Positions 1 to 11,313 of a stretch of 64,000 bases of DNA are shown here, piece by piece. Position 1 is the stretch's first letter. Every line of letters starts with the position of its first letter. A program made the translations under genes and the position numbers. The stretch comes from an uncultured Cedecea sp. GTDB lineage: Bacteria > Pseudomonadota > Gammaproteobacteria > Enterobacterales > Enterobacteriaceae. Location of the stretch: NCBI RefSeq assembly GCF_947498825.1, contig NZ_CANMLV010000001.1, forward strand, positions 372,001 through 436,000, written 5' to 3'. The notes below the pieces were generated by a model, which had not been told where the DNA came from, did no database searches, and saw only the letters and a list, made by a program, of their open reading frames with translations.

Positions 1-1976
1 TGAACTGGGATAAGCGGATGTATGAATTATATGATGTACCGCCGCAGACTCCTCTGAACTATAACGTCTGGTTGCAATGTGTCGTGGAAGAAGAGAGAGC
101 CGCCCTTGATCTGTACTCCCGACGCATTGCCAAAAGTAATGAGCACTTCAAGCAAGAGTTTCGTATTAACACCTCAACGGGCATTCGCCATATCCGTTCA
201 TTTGCGAATCGTGTGCTGGCCAGAAATGGCGAAACAGAACGTTTCTTAGGCATTAATATGGATATGACAGAGGTTAAAGAGCTTAATGAAGCCCTTTATC
301 AGGAAAAAGAACGCCTGCATATTACCCTTGACTCCATCGGTGAAGCGGTCATTTGTACCGATGTCGAAATGAAAATCACTTTTATGAACCCGATTGCTGA
401 ACGACTCAGCGGTTGTTCACATAAAGAAGCATTAGGCCTGCCGGTCCAGAGTGTGCTGCATATTACTCTCGGGGATAACGGCCCCATTCTGACGGATATT
501 TATAACGGGATATTCTCGCACCCGTTGATTGAGCAAGATATGGTGCTGCATTCACGTCAGGGTGCCCACTATGATATTCATTATAGCCTGACGCCATTGA
601 CCACCCTCGACGGGCATAATATTGGCTCGGTGATGGTTATTCAGGATGTGACTGAGTCAAAAAATATGCTCAAGCAGTTGAGCTACAGTGCCTCCCATGA
701 CAGCCTGACTCAGCTGGCTAACCGCTTCAGTTTTGAAAATCACCTGCGGCAGTTGCTGCAAGATGCTATCGAACATCGTCAGCAACACGCTCTGGTGTTT
801 ATCGACCTCGACCGTTTTAAAGCCGTCAATGACTCCGCGGGCCACGCCGCCGGGGATGCCTTGCTACGAGAGATCTCCGCCATGGTGCTCAGTATGCTGC
901 GCACCGGCGATCTGCTGGCACGTTTAGGGGGGGATGAATTCGCACTGATACTGCCTAATTGTTCCATCGACAATGCGTTTCACATTGCCGAGGCGATTAT
1001 TCGCAATATTAATCACTATGATTTTATCTGGGAGGGCGTGCAGTACCGGATTGGTGCCAGTGCCGGCCTCACCCGTATTCATAGTGGTAATGCCGTGGCG
1101 GAAGAGGTGTTGTCCCAGGCAGATATCGCCTGTTATGCGTCAAAAAATGGCGGCCGTGGTCGGGTTACTGTTTATGACCCGCATCAGCTCGAGGCTTCCG
1201 TCGGCCATAGTAGCCTGCAGGCGAAAGAAATTCGCGAGATGATTCACCAGAACCAAATAATGATCGTTGCCCAGTCTATTGCTCCGGTACGCGTATCAGC
1301 GACCACCAGTTTTTATTTCTTGTCCCTGCGTTTCTGGCGTAATAACGCAGAGGTCATTAACGAGGAAACGCTTCGCCCCCAGTTGCAAGACCCAGGATTG
1401 CAGTACGATTTGGATCTGAGGGTTATTAAAGAGTTCTTTAATCGCTTTGCCGCTACGCTAACCCGTAAAGGTTTTGGCGTAACCCTGCCCGTTTCGGCGG
1501 TAGGGCTTTCCAGCAAAAGCCTGGTGAATGAGCTGTTAAATGCCTTAGCCAAACATAAAATGCCAGCCCGTTTACTGCATTTATCCATTTCCAGTGAAGT
1601 CCTGTCTCATGCTTCGGCACAGTTGAATGATAATCTGCAAAAACTGAAACAGGCCGGTTGTAAATTGCTGATAAGCCATGTCAACCGGGCGCCGGAAATG
1701 TTAAATACCGTCAACCGTCAGTTATTTGACTATGTCATGATTGACTCCGAACTGATGGTGAACATTCACGAGAATGTGATGAATGAAATGATGGTGTCGA
1801 TTATTCATGGTCACGCCCATCGTCTGTCGTTACGGTCTATTGCCGGCCCGGCAGAAACGCAGGAGCAGTTCGATACCCTTTCGTCACTGGGCATTGATTT
1901 AATCTTTGGTGAGTCAGTTTCCTCTTCCCTGCCGCTGGATTCACTGCTAAGCCATAGCTACTTCGCGATTAACTGA
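1..1976 (+). CDS. dgcE: Diguanylate cyclase DgcE (YegE), C-terminal part
   Basis: The gene is cut by the window edge: the frame is open from base 3 and reads NWDKRM before the first ATG at 18. Counting from that ATG, the tail of one PAS domain covers residues 1-90, a second PAS domain about 98-215, a GGDEF domain about 220-385 and a degenerate EAL-like domain about 400-645. The GGDEF signature is intact at 304-308 and is preceded by an RTGD inhibitory-site motif five residues upstream, so c-di-GMP synthesis with product inhibition is expected. No E-A-L motif is present in the last domain, so phosphodiesterase activity is unlikely. This matches E. coli DgcE, an inner-membrane MASE1-PAS-GGDEF-EAL protein that sits next to yegD and mdtA, as here. 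The membrane part lies outside the window. Confidence 0.9.
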   Translation, partial: NWDKRMYELYDVPPQTPLNYNVWLQCVVEEERAALDLYSRRIAKSNEHFKQEFRINTSTGIRHIRSFANRVLARNGETERFLGINMDMTEVKELNEALYQEKERLHITLDSIGEAVICTDVEMKITFMNPIAERLSGCSHKEALGLPVQSVLHITLGDNGPILTDIYNGIFSHPLIEQDMVLHSRQGAHYDIHYSLTPLTTLDGHNIGSVMVIQDVTESKNMLKQLSYSASHDSLTQLANRFSFENHLRQLLQDAIEHRQQHALVFIDLDRFKAVNDSAGHAAGDALLREISAMVLSMLRTGDLLARLGGDEFALILPNCSIDNAFHIAEAIIRNINHYDFIWEGVQYRIGASAGLTRIHSGNAVAEEVLSQADIACYASKNGGRGRVTVYDPHQLEASVGHSSLQAKEIREMIHQNQIMIVAQSIAPVRVSATTSFYFLSLRFWRNNAEVINEETLRPQLQDPGLQYDLDLRVIKEFFNRFAATLTRKGFGVTLPVSAVGLSSKSLVNELLNALAKHKMPARLLHLSISSEVLSHASAQLNDNLQKLKQAGCKLLISHVNRAPEMLNTVNRQLFDYVMIDSELMVNIHENVMNEMMVSIIHGHAHRLSLRSIAGPAETQEQFDTLSSLGIDLIFGESVSSSLPLDSLLSHSYFAIN

Positions 1977-1978
1977 AT

Positions 1979-1997
1979 CGTCAGCCACTGGCTGACG
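1979..1997 (+). terminator. Hairpin after dgcE
   Basis: A perfect 8-bp stem (CGTCAGCC / GGCTGACG) with a 3-nt loop lies directly after the dgcE stop codon. There is no clear T-tract after it, so it may only be a weak terminator or an mRNA 3'-end stabiliser. Confidence 0.4.
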
Positions 1998-2187
1998 ATC
2001 CCCCCTTGTGACTCACGCCCATTTTGCTCTCTGTTCCTTTATTCACAGAGGCTAAGAGACCAATAAAATAAGCGCTTAGCCTGGAATTTACTCCGTCAAT
2101 AAGCCCGGTAAAGTTATTCAGTTGCCGAGCGGCGTTCATTCCGCTAAAGTCGCCCGCTTCTCAATGGCATGGGGATGGATAATTAAT

Positions 2188-3540
2188 ATGAATATTGGTT
2201 TTGACTACGGCACTGCAAACTGCTCTGTCGCAATAATGCGTGAGGGAAAACCTCAACTACTGGAGATGGAGCAAGGCTCGACATTTCTTCCTTCGATGCT
2301 ATGCGCACCGACTCGTGAGGCGGTCAGTGAGTGGTTATACCGCCATCACGGCGTACCGGCTAACCGGGATGAAACCCAGGCGCTGTTGCGCCGTTCGGTC
2401 AGTTTTAACCGCGAAGAAGGCATTGACGTCCTGCCGGGTAGCGTACAGTTTGGCTTACAGTCATTGCGCCAGTATATGGAAGATCCGGAAGAGGTCTACT
2501 TCGTTAAATCTCCGAAATCGTTTCTTGGCGCCACCGGACTAAAGCCTCAGCAAGTTGCGCTGTTTGAAGACTTGGTGTGTGCCATGATGCTGCATATTCG
2601 CCAGCAGGCCGGCGTTCAAATGACCGAGCAGCCGACCCAGGCTGTGATTGGCCGGCCGATTAACTTCCAGGGAATGGGAGGGGAAGAAGCCAACCGCCAG
2701 GCGGAAGGTATTCTGGAACGTGCAGCCCATCGCGCCGGGTTTAAGCACGTAGTTTTTCAGTTTGAACCCGTGGCTGCCGGGCTGGATTTTGAAGCCACGC
2801 TTCAGCAAGAAAAACGCGTACTGGTCGTGGATATCGGCGGCGGAACCACCGACTGTTCTGTTTTGCTGATGGGGCCTCAGTGGCATACCCAGTCAAACCG
2901 TACCGCCAGTTTGCTGGGGCACAGTGGTTGCCGGGTCGGGGGGAACGATCTCGATATTATGCTGGCCTTTAAACAACTGTCACCGCTGCTTGGCATGGGG
3001 GGTGAAATGCAAAATGGTAACGCTCTGCCTGTACTGCCGTGGTGGAATGCGGTGGCGATTAATGATGTTCCGGCTCAGAATGAGTTTTATGCCAGTGCAA
3101 ACGGGCGCGCGCTCAATGAGATGCAATATAACGCCAAAGAGCCGGAAAAAGTGGCCTACCTGTACCAGGTCTGGCGTCAACGTTTAAGCTATCGTCTGGT
3201 TCGCGCGGCCGAAGAGAGCAAAATTTCCCTCTCCAATAGCGAGCAAGTGGCAACCCTGCTGCCGTTTATTGCCCCCGACCTTGGCTGTGATATTAGTCAG
3301 CAAGCACTGGAGTCCGCTATCAGCCAGCCACTGCAGCGCATTATGGAACAGGTCACCCTGGCGATGAACAGCAGTGATGTACAGCCGGATGTGATTTATC
3401 TTACCGGTGGCAGCGCTCGTTCCCCGCTATTACGCGCCGCACTCAGTCGTCAGCTCCCCGGAATTCCCATTGCAGGTGGGGATGATTTTGGCTCGGTCAC
3501 CCAAGGGCTGGCGCGCTGGTCTGAGATTATTTTCCGCTAG
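2188..3540 (+). CDS. yegD: Hsp70-family protein YegD
   Basis: A 450-residue protein of the actin/Hsp70 ATPase fold that lacks the Hsp70 substrate-binding domain. The phosphate-1 motif is at the N-terminus (FDYGTANCSVAI), the phosphate-2 loop is VVDIGGGTTDCS, and the adenosine motif is YLTGGSARSP near the C-terminus. Length and sequence follow E. coli YegD throughout. The start was placed at the ATG at 2188, because the family begins M-x-IGFDYGTANCS; a further in-frame ATG at 2122 would add 22 residues that the family does not have. The gene lies between dgcE and mdtA as in E. coli. The client or function of YegD is not known. Confidence 0.93.
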   Translation: MNIGFDYGTANCSVAIMREGKPQLLEMEQGSTFLPSMLCAPTREAVSEWLYRHHGVPANRDETQALLRRSVSFNREEGIDVLPGSVQFGLQSLRQYMEDPEEVYFVKSPKSFLGATGLKPQQVALFEDLVCAMMLHIRQQAGVQMTEQPTQAVIGRPINFQGMGGEEANRQAEGILERAAHRAGFKHVVFQFEPVAAGLDFEATLQQEKRVLVVDIGGGTTDCSVLLMGPQWHTQSNRTASLLGHSGCRVGGNDLDIMLAFKQLSPLLGMGGEMQNGNALPVLPWWNAVAINDVPAQNEFYASANGRALNEMQYNAKEPEKVAYLYQVWRQRLSYRLVRAAEESKISLSNSEQVATLLPFIAPDLGCDISQQALESAISQPLQRIMEQVTLAMNSSDVQPDVIYLTGGSARSPLLRAALSRQLPGIPIAGGDDFGSVTQGLARWSEIIFR

Positions 3541-3645
3541 TCCTTATTTTCTTCAATATATCCCCCTGCTATTGGGGGCTATGTTCTCCGCTTCTGGCAC
3601 AACACCCTCTTTTTAGTGATGTTTTTTCAATTGCAGAGTACTATC

Positions 3646-3772
3646 TATACCCAAAATAATTCAAGTTGCGGCAAGGCTCCCAGTTCAGCCCGTCGATGAG
3701 CATAGATAAACGCTGTGATTCGGCGGGCTGGAGGCAGGTAATACCCAGGCAACTTGGAGTATGACGGATATA
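3646..3772. repeat. 127-bp ERIC-end palindromic repeat, copy 1
   Basis: An imperfect palindrome starting TATACCCAAAATAATTCAAG and ending GCAACTTGGAGTATGACGGA-TATA. The core contains GATGAGCATAGATAAACGCTGTGATTCGGCGGGCTG. It is exactly 127 bp, the same length as copies at 28836 and 59572. The outer ends are those of ERIC elements; the core differs from the ERIC core seen at the right end of the window. Confidence 0.8.
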
Positions 3773-3784
3773 TATACAGTACTT

Positions 3785-3809
3785 CATATTTCCTCCATTA
3801 TTCCCCGGC
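3785..3809 (+). promoter_or_regulatory. Candidate BaeR box upstream of mdtA
   Basis: The segment reads ATTTCCTCCATTATTCCCC, close to the BaeR box known from E. coli mdtA and spy (TTTTTCTCCATDATTGGC). It lies about 50-75 nt upstream of the mdtA start. Site and position are seen; binding by the BaeR encoded at the end of the same operon is inferred. Confidence 0.6.
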
Positions 3810-3859
3810 TATATTTAATTACACTGGGCGTATAGTTTTAAAAAGAGAATGGACCTCCT

Positions 3860-5098
3860 ATGACAGGCAAAAGCAGGAAAATTTCACGAGGATTATGGCT
3901 GGCCGGCATCGTTATAATTCTGCTGGCAGCGGTGTGGTTCTGGCGTAGCCAGCAAACGGCACCGACATCTGCGCCTCAGGCAAGTCACCGTCAAGGCCCA
4001 TCAGCCGGAGGATCTCGTGGTATGCGAGGTGCAGCCCTGGCACCGGTTCAGGTTGCCACTGCCAAGCAGCAGGCCGTGCCGCATATTCTGACGGGTTTAG
4101 GCACTGTTACGGCAGCCAATACCGCAACGGTGCGCAGTCGGGTTGATGGCCCGTTAATCGCGATTCATTTTCAGGAAGGTCGGCAAGTCAGTGCCGGTAC
4201 GCTGCTGGCTGAAATCGATCCCAGTTCATTTAAAGTCGCGCTGGCACAGGCCCAGGGGCAGCTGGCTAAAGACCAGGCTTCACTGAATAATGCCCGCCGT
4301 GACTTAACCCGTTATCAGCAACTGGCTAAAACCCAGGTGGCTTCCCGCCAGGAGCTGGATGCTCAGCAAGCGCTGGTCGCTGAACTTACAGGCACCGTAG
4401 CGGCCAGCCAGGCATCGGTCGACAATGCTCAGCTTCAGCTGGACTGGAGCCGTATTACCGCACCAATCAGTGGCCGCGTGGGATTACGACAAATCGATGT
4501 CGGGAACCAGGTTTCCAGTAGCGATGCGATTGTGATTATTACCCAAACCGACCCGATTGACGTGGTGTTCACCCTGCCGGAAAGTGATATCAGCACCGTA
4601 GTGAAAGCCCAGGCTATCCAGCCTGCTCTACCGGTTGAAGTCTGGGATCGCTCTAACCAGCAGCGGCTCGCTCAGGGTTCCTTGCTCAGTCTGGATAATC
4701 AGATAGATGCCACCACTGCCACCATCAAGCTAAAAGCGCGCTTTGCTAACCAGGAGGGTCTGCTATTCCCGAATCAGTTTGTGAATACCCGTATGCAAGT
4801 CGCCACGCAGGAAGATGCTATTGTTATTCCTGCCTCAGCATTACAGATGAGCAGTGAAGGTCACTTTGTCTGGGCTGTTAACGCCGATAATAAAGTCAGC
4901 AAGCAGCGGGTGACGACGGGTGTACAAAGCAGTAAATCGGTGGTTATCCAAACCGGTCTCGCAGCGGGAACCCGCGTGGTCACCGATGGTGTTGATCGTC
5001 TGACGGATGGAGCGCAGGTTGAAATCGTCGCCCCTGCAGAGGTGAATACAAGGCCGCCTGCGACAGAGCAAAAAGCGCGGGGAGCGCGGGCATCATGA
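3860..5098 (+). CDS. mdtA: Multidrug efflux periplasmic adaptor MdtA
   Basis: Membrane-fusion (HlyD/RND adaptor) protein of 412 residues. An N-terminal hydrophobic segment (about residues 11-31) anchors it in the inner membrane. A low-complexity Q/S/G-rich linker follows, then the biotinyl-lipoyl and alpha-hairpin region with alanine/glutamine-rich heptads (about 120-200), and beta-barrel domains to the C-terminus. It bridges the MdtB/MdtC pump to a TolC-type outer-membrane channel. It is the first gene of mdtABCD-baeSR; the ATGA overlap with mdtB points to translational coupling. A BaeR-box-like site lies upstream. Confidence 0.95.
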   Translation: MTGKSRKISRGLWLAGIVIILLAAVWFWRSQQTAPTSAPQASHRQGPSAGGSRGMRGAALAPVQVATAKQQAVPHILTGLGTVTAANTATVRSRVDGPLIAIHFQEGRQVSAGTLLAEIDPSSFKVALAQAQGQLAKDQASLNNARRDLTRYQQLAKTQVASRQELDAQQALVAELTGTVAASQASVDNAQLQLDWSRITAPISGRVGLRQIDVGNQVSSSDAIVIITQTDPIDVVFTLPESDISTVVKAQAIQPALPVEVWDRSNQQRLAQGSLLSLDNQIDATTATIKLKARFANQEGLLFPNQFVNTRMQVATQEDAIVIPASALQMSSEGHFVWAVNADNKVSKQRVTTGVQSSKSVVIQTGLAAGTRVVTDGVDRLTDGAQVEIVAPAEVNTRPPATEQKARGARAS

Positions 5099-8000
5099 GT
5101 GCTTTACCCCCTGACCTGCCAGGAGGCCCTTTCCGGCTGTTTATTCTACGCCCGGTGGCTACGACTCTTCTGATGGTGGCTATTTTACTGGCCGGGATCA
5201 TTGGTTATCGTTTTTTACCGGTTTCCGCTTTGCCTGAAGTAGATTACCCGACTATTCAGGTGGTTACACTCTATCCGGGTGCCAGCCCTGAGGTGGTCAC
5301 CTCCGCCATTACAGCACCATTAGAACGGCAGTTTGGTCAGATGTCTGGTTTACAACAAATGTCGTCCCAGAGTGCCGGTGGGGCGTCGGTGATTACCTTA
5401 CAGTTTCTGCTCAGTCTTCCTCTCGATGTCGCGGAACAAGAAGTTCAGGCTGCGATTAACGCCGCCACGAATCTGCTACCCAGTGATTTACCCAATCCGC
5501 CGATTTACAGCAAAGTTAACCCGGCCGACCCGCCGATTATGACGCTGGCAGTAACGTCCAGCGCCTTGCCGATGACCGACGTCCAGGATTTGGTAGAAAA
5601 TCGCATTGCCCAGAAAATTTCCCAAGTCTCGGGTGTCGGTCTGGTACAGCTATCCGGTGGAATGCGCCCGGCAGTGCGTATTCAACTGAACTCCCAGGCG
5701 CTGGCCGCGCTGGGGCTGACCAGCGAAAATGTGCGCACCGCGATTACCGGAGCCAACGTTAACTCCGCCAAGGGAAGTCTGGACGGACCGGAACGATCTG
5801 TTACCCTTTCCGCCAATGACCAGATGAAATCAGCTCAAGAGTACCGGGATTTGATTATCCTCTGGAAAAATGGTGCACCGATTCGCCTGGGCGATGTGGC
5901 CGAGGTGGAACGGAGTGCAGAAAATCGCTGGCTGGGAGCCTGGGCCAATAAACAGCCTGCAGTGGTGCTTAATATTCAGCGCCAGCCAGGGGCAAATATT
6001 ATCGCCACCGCAGACAGTATTCGTGCCCTGCTGCCAACGCTCACCAGCAGCCTGCCGAAATCGGTAGAGATGACGTTACTGAGTGACCGCACCACCAATA
6101 TTCGCGCTTCAGTCAGCGACACGCAACATGAACTGATGCTCGCCATCGCGCTGGTGGTGATGATTATCTATCTGTTTTTACGCAATGTGCCGGCAACGAT
6201 TATTCCTGCTGTTGCGGTACCGCTTTCCTTAGTCGGAACTTTTGCGGTGATGGTGTTTCTTGATTTTTCCATCAATAACCTGACATTAATGGCCCTGACT
6301 ATCGCCACCGGATTTGTGGTGGATGATGCGATTGTGGTTATCGAAAATATCTCACGCTACATTGAAAAAGGCGAAAAACCGCTGGATGCGGCCCTGAAAG
6401 GAGCCGGTGAAATTGGTTTTACTATTATCTCGTTAACCTTCTCACTTATCGCAGTGCTGATCCCTTTGCTGTTTATGGGGGATGTCGTCGGGCGTTTATT
6501 CCGCGAGTTTGCCGTCACTCTGGCTGTCGCTATTCTTATTTCTGCAGTGGTGTCGCTCACCCTGACGCCAATGATGTGCGCCCGCATGCTAAGCCACGAA
6601 TCATTACGCAAGCAGAATCGTTTCTCACGCGCCTGTGAAGTGATGTTTGACCGGGTGATTGCCGCCTACGGGCGTTTTCTGACGCCAGTATTGCGCCACC
6701 CCTGGCTGACACCCAGCGTCGCGTTTGCCACCATGGCGCTGACGGTCGTGCTGTGGATCTTTATCCCCAAAGGGTTCTTTCCCCTGCAAGATAACGGCAT
6801 GATCCAGGGCACTCTGCAGGCACCCCAGTCGGTTTCGTTTGCCGGTATGGCAGAACGCCAGCAGCAGGTCGCGGATATTATTTTGCAGGATCCGGATGTT
6901 GAAAGTCTGACCTCCTTTGTCGGGATCGATGGCACCAATCCGTCACTGAACAGTGCCCGTCTGCAAATTAACCTCAAGCCGCTCAGCGAGCGAGATACAC
7001 GTATTCCGGTGGTCATTGAACGTCTGCAACAGAGTGTCGCCAGGCTGCCTGGCCTGTCGCTCTATTTACAGCCGACTCAGGATTTAACTATCGATACCCA
7101 GGCAAGCCGCACTCAGTACCAGTTTACCGTTCAGGCCACCTCGCTGGAGCAGCTAAGTACCTGGATACCCAAACTTGAAGATCAGTTAAAAACGCTGCCA
7201 GAATTGTCAGATGTCAGTAGTGACTGGCAAGACAGAGGGTTAATGGCTTATGTCAATGTTGATCGTGACAGCGCCAGTCGGCTTGGTATCAGCATGCAGG
7301 ATGTGGATAACGCCTTGTACAATGCCTTTGGTCAGCGGTTGATTTCAACTATCTACACCCAGTCTAATCAGTACCGCGTGGTGCTGGAAAACAACACCCA
7401 AAATACGCCAGGGCTGAGCGGGTTAGACGGCGTTTATCTGACGAGCAGTGAAGGTAAACCGATCCCGTTAAGCACCATCGCGCACATTGAGCAACGCTTT
7501 ACGCCACTGGCCATCAATCATCTGGATCAGTTTCCCTCTGCCACTCTGTCGTTTAACGTACCGGAACCTTATGCCCTGGGGGATGCCGTCAATGCTATCC
7601 TGGCAACGGAAAAAGCGTTGAATTTACCGACGGATATGACCACCCAGTTCCAGGGCAGCACGCTGGCATTCCAGGCGGCGCTCAGCAGTTCGGTATGGCT
7701 GATCCTGGCCTCGATCGTCGCCATGTATATTGTGCTTGGGGTGTTATATGAAAGTTTTATTCACCCAATAACGATTCTCTCTACCTTGCCCAGCGCTGGA
7801 GTCGGCGCCTTGCTGGCACTGATGCTGTCCGGGGCCGAGCTGGATATCATCGGCATTATCGGCATTATTCTGTTGATTGGTATCGTGAAGAAAAATGCCA
7901 TTATGATGATCGACTTTGCTCTCGCGGCAGAACGTGAGCAAGGCATGACGCCGTACGATGCTATCTATCAGGCCTGTTTATTACGTTTTCGGCCGATACT

Positions 8001-8217
8001 GATGACAACAATGGCGGCAATACTCGGCGCACTGCCGCTGATGCTCGCGACCGGTGTCGGCGCAGAATTACGCCAGCCGCTGGGGATTGCTATGGTCGGA
8101 GGGCTGCTCGTCAGCCAGGTTCTGACCCTGTTTACCACGCCGGTGATTTATCTGTTATTTGACCGTCTTGCCAGCAACACGCGTCACCGTTTTAATAAGT
8201 CGCAGCCGGAGGCGTAA
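5095..8217 (+). CDS. mdtB: RND multidrug efflux transporter MdtB
   Basis: Inner-membrane RND pump subunit of 1040 residues, the same length as E. coli MdtB. Two repeats of a large periplasmic loop plus six helices are visible. The TM4 proton-relay pair sits in [13 protein letters not shown]. MdtB and MdtC form a mixed trimer (two B, one C in E. coli) that exports bile salts, novobiocin and related compounds by proton antiport. The start codon overlaps the mdtA stop (ATGA), and the stop is directly followed by the mdtC ATG. Confidence 0.96.
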   Translation: MSALPPDLPGGPFRLFILRPVATTLLMVAILLAGIIGYRFLPVSALPEVDYPTIQVVTLYPGASPEVVTSAITAPLERQFGQMSGLQQMSSQSAGGASVITLQFLLSLPLDVAEQEVQAAINAATNLLPSDLPNPPIYSKVNPADPPIMTLAVTSSALPMTDVQDLVENRIAQKISQVSGVGLVQLSGGMRPAVRIQLNSQALAALGLTSENVRTAITGANVNSAKGSLDGPERSVTLSANDQMKSAQEYRDLIILWKNGAPIRLGDVAEVERSAENRWLGAWANKQPAVVLNIQRQPGANIIATADSIRALLPTLTSSLPKSVEMTLLSDRTTNIRASVSDTQHELMLAIALVVMIIYLFLRNVPATIIPAVAVPLSLVGTFAVMVFLDFSINNLTLMALTIATGFVVDDAIVVIENISRYIEKGEKPLDAALKGAGEIGFTIISLTFSLIAVLIPLLFMGDVVGRLFREFAVTLAVAILISAVVSLTLTPMMCARMLSHESLRKQNRFSRACEVMFDRVIAAYGRFLTPVLRHPWLTPSVAFATMALTVVLWIFIPKGFFPLQDNGMIQGTLQAPQSVSFAGMAERQQQVADIILQDPDVESLTSFVGIDGTNPSLNSARLQINLKPLSERDTRIPVVIERLQQSVARLPGLSLYLQPTQDLTIDTQASRTQYQFTVQATSLEQLSTWIPKLEDQLKTLPELSDVSSDWQDRGLMAYVNVDRDSASRLGISMQDVDNALYNAFGQRLISTIYTQSNQYRVVLENNTQNTPGLSGLDGVYLTSSEGKPIPLSTIAHIEQRFTPLAINHLDQFPSATLSFNVPEPYALGDAVNAILATEKALNLPTDMTTQFQGSTLAFQAALSSSVWLILASIVAMYIVLGVLYESFIHPITILSTLPSAGVGALLALMLSGAELDIIGIIGIILLIGIVKKNAIMMIDFALAAEREQGMTPYDAIYQACLLRFRPILMTTMAAILGALPLMLATGVGAELRQPLGIAMVGGLLVSQVLTLFTTPVIYLLFDRLASNTRHRFNKSQPEA

Positions 8218-11200
8218 ATGAAATTTTTCGCTTTCTTTATTTCGCGTCCGGTTGCCACGCTGCTACTGACCCTGGCTATTGTTCTGTGCGGAATTTTGGG
8301 CTTCCGGTTATTACCGGTTGCCCCACTCCCCCAGGTTGATTTTCCGGTGATTATTGTCAGCGCGTCTTTGCCCGGCGCATCGCCTGAAACCATGGCTTCT
8401 TCTGTGGCCACGCCGCTGGAACGTTCATTAAGCCGCATCGCCGGGGTCAATGAAATGACCTCATCGAGCTCGCTGGGCAGTACGCGTATTATTCTCCAGT
8501 TCAATTTTGACCGTGATATTAATGGCGCAGCCCGTGATGTTCAGGGAGCGATTAATGCCGCCCAGAGCTTATTGCCAACCGGTATGCCAAGCCGCCCTAC
8601 CTACCGTAAGATCAATCCGTCTGATGCACCGATAATGATCCTTACCCTGACATCAGATACCTTGAGTCAGGGAGAACTGTATGATGTTGCCTCGACACAA
8701 CTGGCCCAGGCCGTTTCCCAGATAGAAGGCGTTGGTGACGTGGATGTGGGGGGGAGCTCGCTTCCTGCAGTACGCGTCACGCTCAACCCAATGGCACTGT
8801 TTAACCAGGGCATCTCGCTGGATGCCGTTCGCACCGCTATCAGTAGCGCCAATGTGCGCCGCCCGCTGGGCGCGCTGGAAGATAATCATCAACGCTTTCA
8901 GGTCGAGAGCAACGATGAACTAAAGAAAGCGGCGGACTATCAGCCGCTGATTATCCGCTACCAGAACGGGGCAGCGGTACGCCTGAGCGATGTCGCCGAG
9001 GTGGTGGATGATGTGGAAAATTACCGTAATGCGGGAATGGCCGACGCCAAACCAGCGATTCTGTTGATAGTGCGTAAAACTCAGCAAGCCAATATTATTG
9101 CCACCGTAGACCGAGTGCGCGAAAAACTGCCCATTTTGCAGCAACTGCTTCCGGCTTCGGTCAAGTTACAGATTGCCCAGGACCGCTCCCCCACGATCCG
9201 CGCCTCGCTCCTTGAGGTCGAAAAGACCCTGGTCATTGCGGTCGCCCTGGTTATCCTGGTGGTATTTTTATTTCTACGATCGGGTCGTGCCACCCTTATC
9301 CCGGCGGTTGCCGTACCGGTTTCTCTGGTAGGTACCTTTGCCGCCATGTATTTATGCGGCTTCAGTCTTAACAATCTGTCGCTGATGGCGCTTACCATTG
9401 CCACGGGCTTTGTGGTCGATGATGCTATTGTCGTGCTGGAAAATATTACCCGTCATCTGGAAGCGTCAATGAAACCGATGCAGGCGGCCCTGATTGGTGT
9501 GCGAGAGGTGGGTTTTACCGTTTTTTCGATGAGTCTGTCATTAATTGCCGTGTTCCTGCCGCTGTTACTGATGGGCGGATTACCAGGACGATTATTCCAG
9601 GAGTTTGCCATTACCTTGTCAGTGGCGATTCTGATTTCGCTGGCGGTGTCACTGACGTTAACCCCGATGATGTGCGGCTGGTTACTGAAAAGCCGCCCGC
9701 CACATACCCCGCTGGCCCCAACAGGAATGGCAAAATTACTGGGCGGAGTACAAACCGGTTATGCCCGCTCCCTGCGCTGGGCGCTGAGGCATAGCCGCTT
9801 TATTGGCATGGTGTTTCTCGGCACCATTGCCCTGACGGTCTGGCTTTACATTTCTATTCCGAAAACCTTCTTCCCGGAACAGGATACCGGAAGGTTAATG
9901 GGGAATATTCGCGCTGACCAAAGCATCTCCTTCCCGGCAATGCGCGAAAAGCTGCAGGATTTTATGAAAATTATTCGTGAGGATCCGGCGGTAGACAACG
10001 TCACGGGTTTTACCGGAGGCTCCCGGGTTAACAGTGGGATGATGTTTATTTCACTCAAACCCTTGTCTGAGCGTAGCGAAACGTCACAACAGGTGATTGA
10101 CAGACTGCGGGTTAAACTCGCCAAAGAACCTGGCGCCAGTCTGTTTTTAATGCCAGTGCAGGATATTCGTGTCGGCGGGCGTCAGGCCAATGCCAGCTAT
10201 CAATATACCCTGTTGTCCGACGATCTTAGCGCTCTGCGAGAATGGGAACCGAAAATCCGTACTGCGCTGGCGGCATTACCTACACTTGCCGATATCAATT
10301 CAGACCAAGAGGATAAAGGTTCTGAAATGGCCCTGACCTATGACAGGGACGCGCTGGCCCGGCTCGGGGTGGATGTGGCCGAGGTGAATAATTTACTCAA
10401 TAACGCTTTTGGTCAGCGCCAAGTCTCCACCATTTATCAACCGCTTAATCAGTACAAAGTGGTGATGACGGTTGACCCGCGTTATGCGGAAGATGTCAGT
10501 GCACTGGATAAGATGTTTATCATCAATAAAGACGGGGCTCCTATTCCGCTTTCTTACTTTGCTAAATGGCGGCCTGCTAATGCGCCGCTCTCGGTTAATC
10601 ACCAGGGACTGTCAGCCTCCTCCACTATTGCGTTTAACTTGCCGACCGGGGTCTCATTGTCTGAAGCCAGCGCGGATATTGACAGAACCATGACGGCATT
10701 AAGCGTTCCGTCCTCGGTGCAGGGCAGCTATTCTGGCACCGCACAGCTTTTTCAGGAGTCGCAAAACTCGCAGGTTATTCTGATTCTGGCGGCAATTGCC
10801 ACGGTCTATATTGTGCTGGGTATCCTGTATGAAAGTTATGTTCACCCCTTAACCATTCTTTCAACCTTGCCTTCTGCTGGCGTAGGCGCTTTACTGGCGC
10901 TGGAACTGTTCCAGGCTCCTTTTAGCCTGATTGCTCTGATTGGCATTATGCTGTTAATTGGTATAGTAAAGAAAAATGCGATTATGATGGTCGACTTTGC
11001 GATTACCGCACAGCGTCAGGGCAATCTCAGCCCCGAAGAGGCGATTTTCCAGGCCTGTTTATTACGCTTTCGCCCCATTATGATGACGACGCTGGCGGCG
11101 ATATTTGGCGCACTGCCACTGGTGCTCACGCATGGTGATGGCGCAGAGCTACGCCAACCGCTGGGTATTACCCTGGTGGGGGGACTGGTGATGAGTCAGC

Positions 11201-11310
11201 TATTGACGCTCTATACCACTCCAGTGGTGTATCTCTTCTTTGATAAGCTGAGAGCCCGATTTACCTCCAGTAAAAAACCGGACCTGACGTTTGGGGTCAA
11301 GGATAATTGA
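8218..11310 (+). CDS. mdtC: RND multidrug efflux transporter MdtC
   Basis: Second RND subunit, 1030 residues (about 1025 in E. coli). It carries the same [13 protein letters not shown] motif in TM4 and the same domain order as MdtB, to which it is a paralogue by tandem duplication. It begins immediately after the mdtB stop codon and works as the minor but transport-active subunit of the MdtBC heterotrimer with MdtA and TolC. No disruption was seen. Confidence 0.96.
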   Translation: MKFFAFFISRPVATLLLTLAIVLCGILGFRLLPVAPLPQVDFPVIIVSASLPGASPETMASSVATPLERSLSRIAGVNEMTSSSSLGSTRIILQFNFDRDINGAARDVQGAINAAQSLLPTGMPSRPTYRKINPSDAPIMILTLTSDTLSQGELYDVASTQLAQAVSQIEGVGDVDVGGSSLPAVRVTLNPMALFNQGISLDAVRTAISSANVRRPLGALEDNHQRFQVESNDELKKAADYQPLIIRYQNGAAVRLSDVAEVVDDVENYRNAGMADAKPAILLIVRKTQQANIIATVDRVREKLPILQQLLPASVKLQIAQDRSPTIRASLLEVEKTLVIAVALVILVVFLFLRSGRATLIPAVAVPVSLVGTFAAMYLCGFSLNNLSLMALTIATGFVVDDAIVVLENITRHLEASMKPMQAALIGVREVGFTVFSMSLSLIAVFLPLLLMGGLPGRLFQEFAITLSVAILISLAVSLTLTPMMCGWLLKSRPPHTPLAPTGMAKLLGGVQTGYARSLRWALRHSRFIGMVFLGTIALTVWLYISIPKTFFPEQDTGRLMGNIRADQSISFPAMREKLQDFMKIIREDPAVDNVTGFTGGSRVNSGMMFISLKPLSERSETSQQVIDRLRVKLAKEPGASLFLMPVQDIRVGGRQANASYQYTLLSDDLSALREWEPKIRTALAALPTLADINSDQEDKGSEMALTYDRDALARLGVDVAEVNNLLNNAFGQRQVSTIYQPLNQYKVVMTVDPRYAEDVSALDKMFIINKDGAPIPLSYFAKWRPANAPLSVNHQGLSASSTIAFNLPTGVSLSEASADIDRTMTALSVPSSVQGSYSGTAQLFQESQNSQVILILAAIATVYIVLGILYESYVHPLTILSTLPSAGVGALLALELFQAPFSLIALIGIMLLIGIVKKNAIMMVDFAITAQRQGNLSPEEAIFQACLLRFRPIMMTTLAAIFGALPLVLTHGDGAELRQPLGITLVGGLVMSQLLTLYTTPVVYLFFDKLRARFTSSKKPDLTFGVKDN

Positions 11311-11313
11311 TAC

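Noticed and set aside
9081..9404. Antisense open frames inside mdtB and mdtC of over 100 codons
   Set aside because: They mirror the codon pattern of strongly coding genes on the other strand and show no domain.
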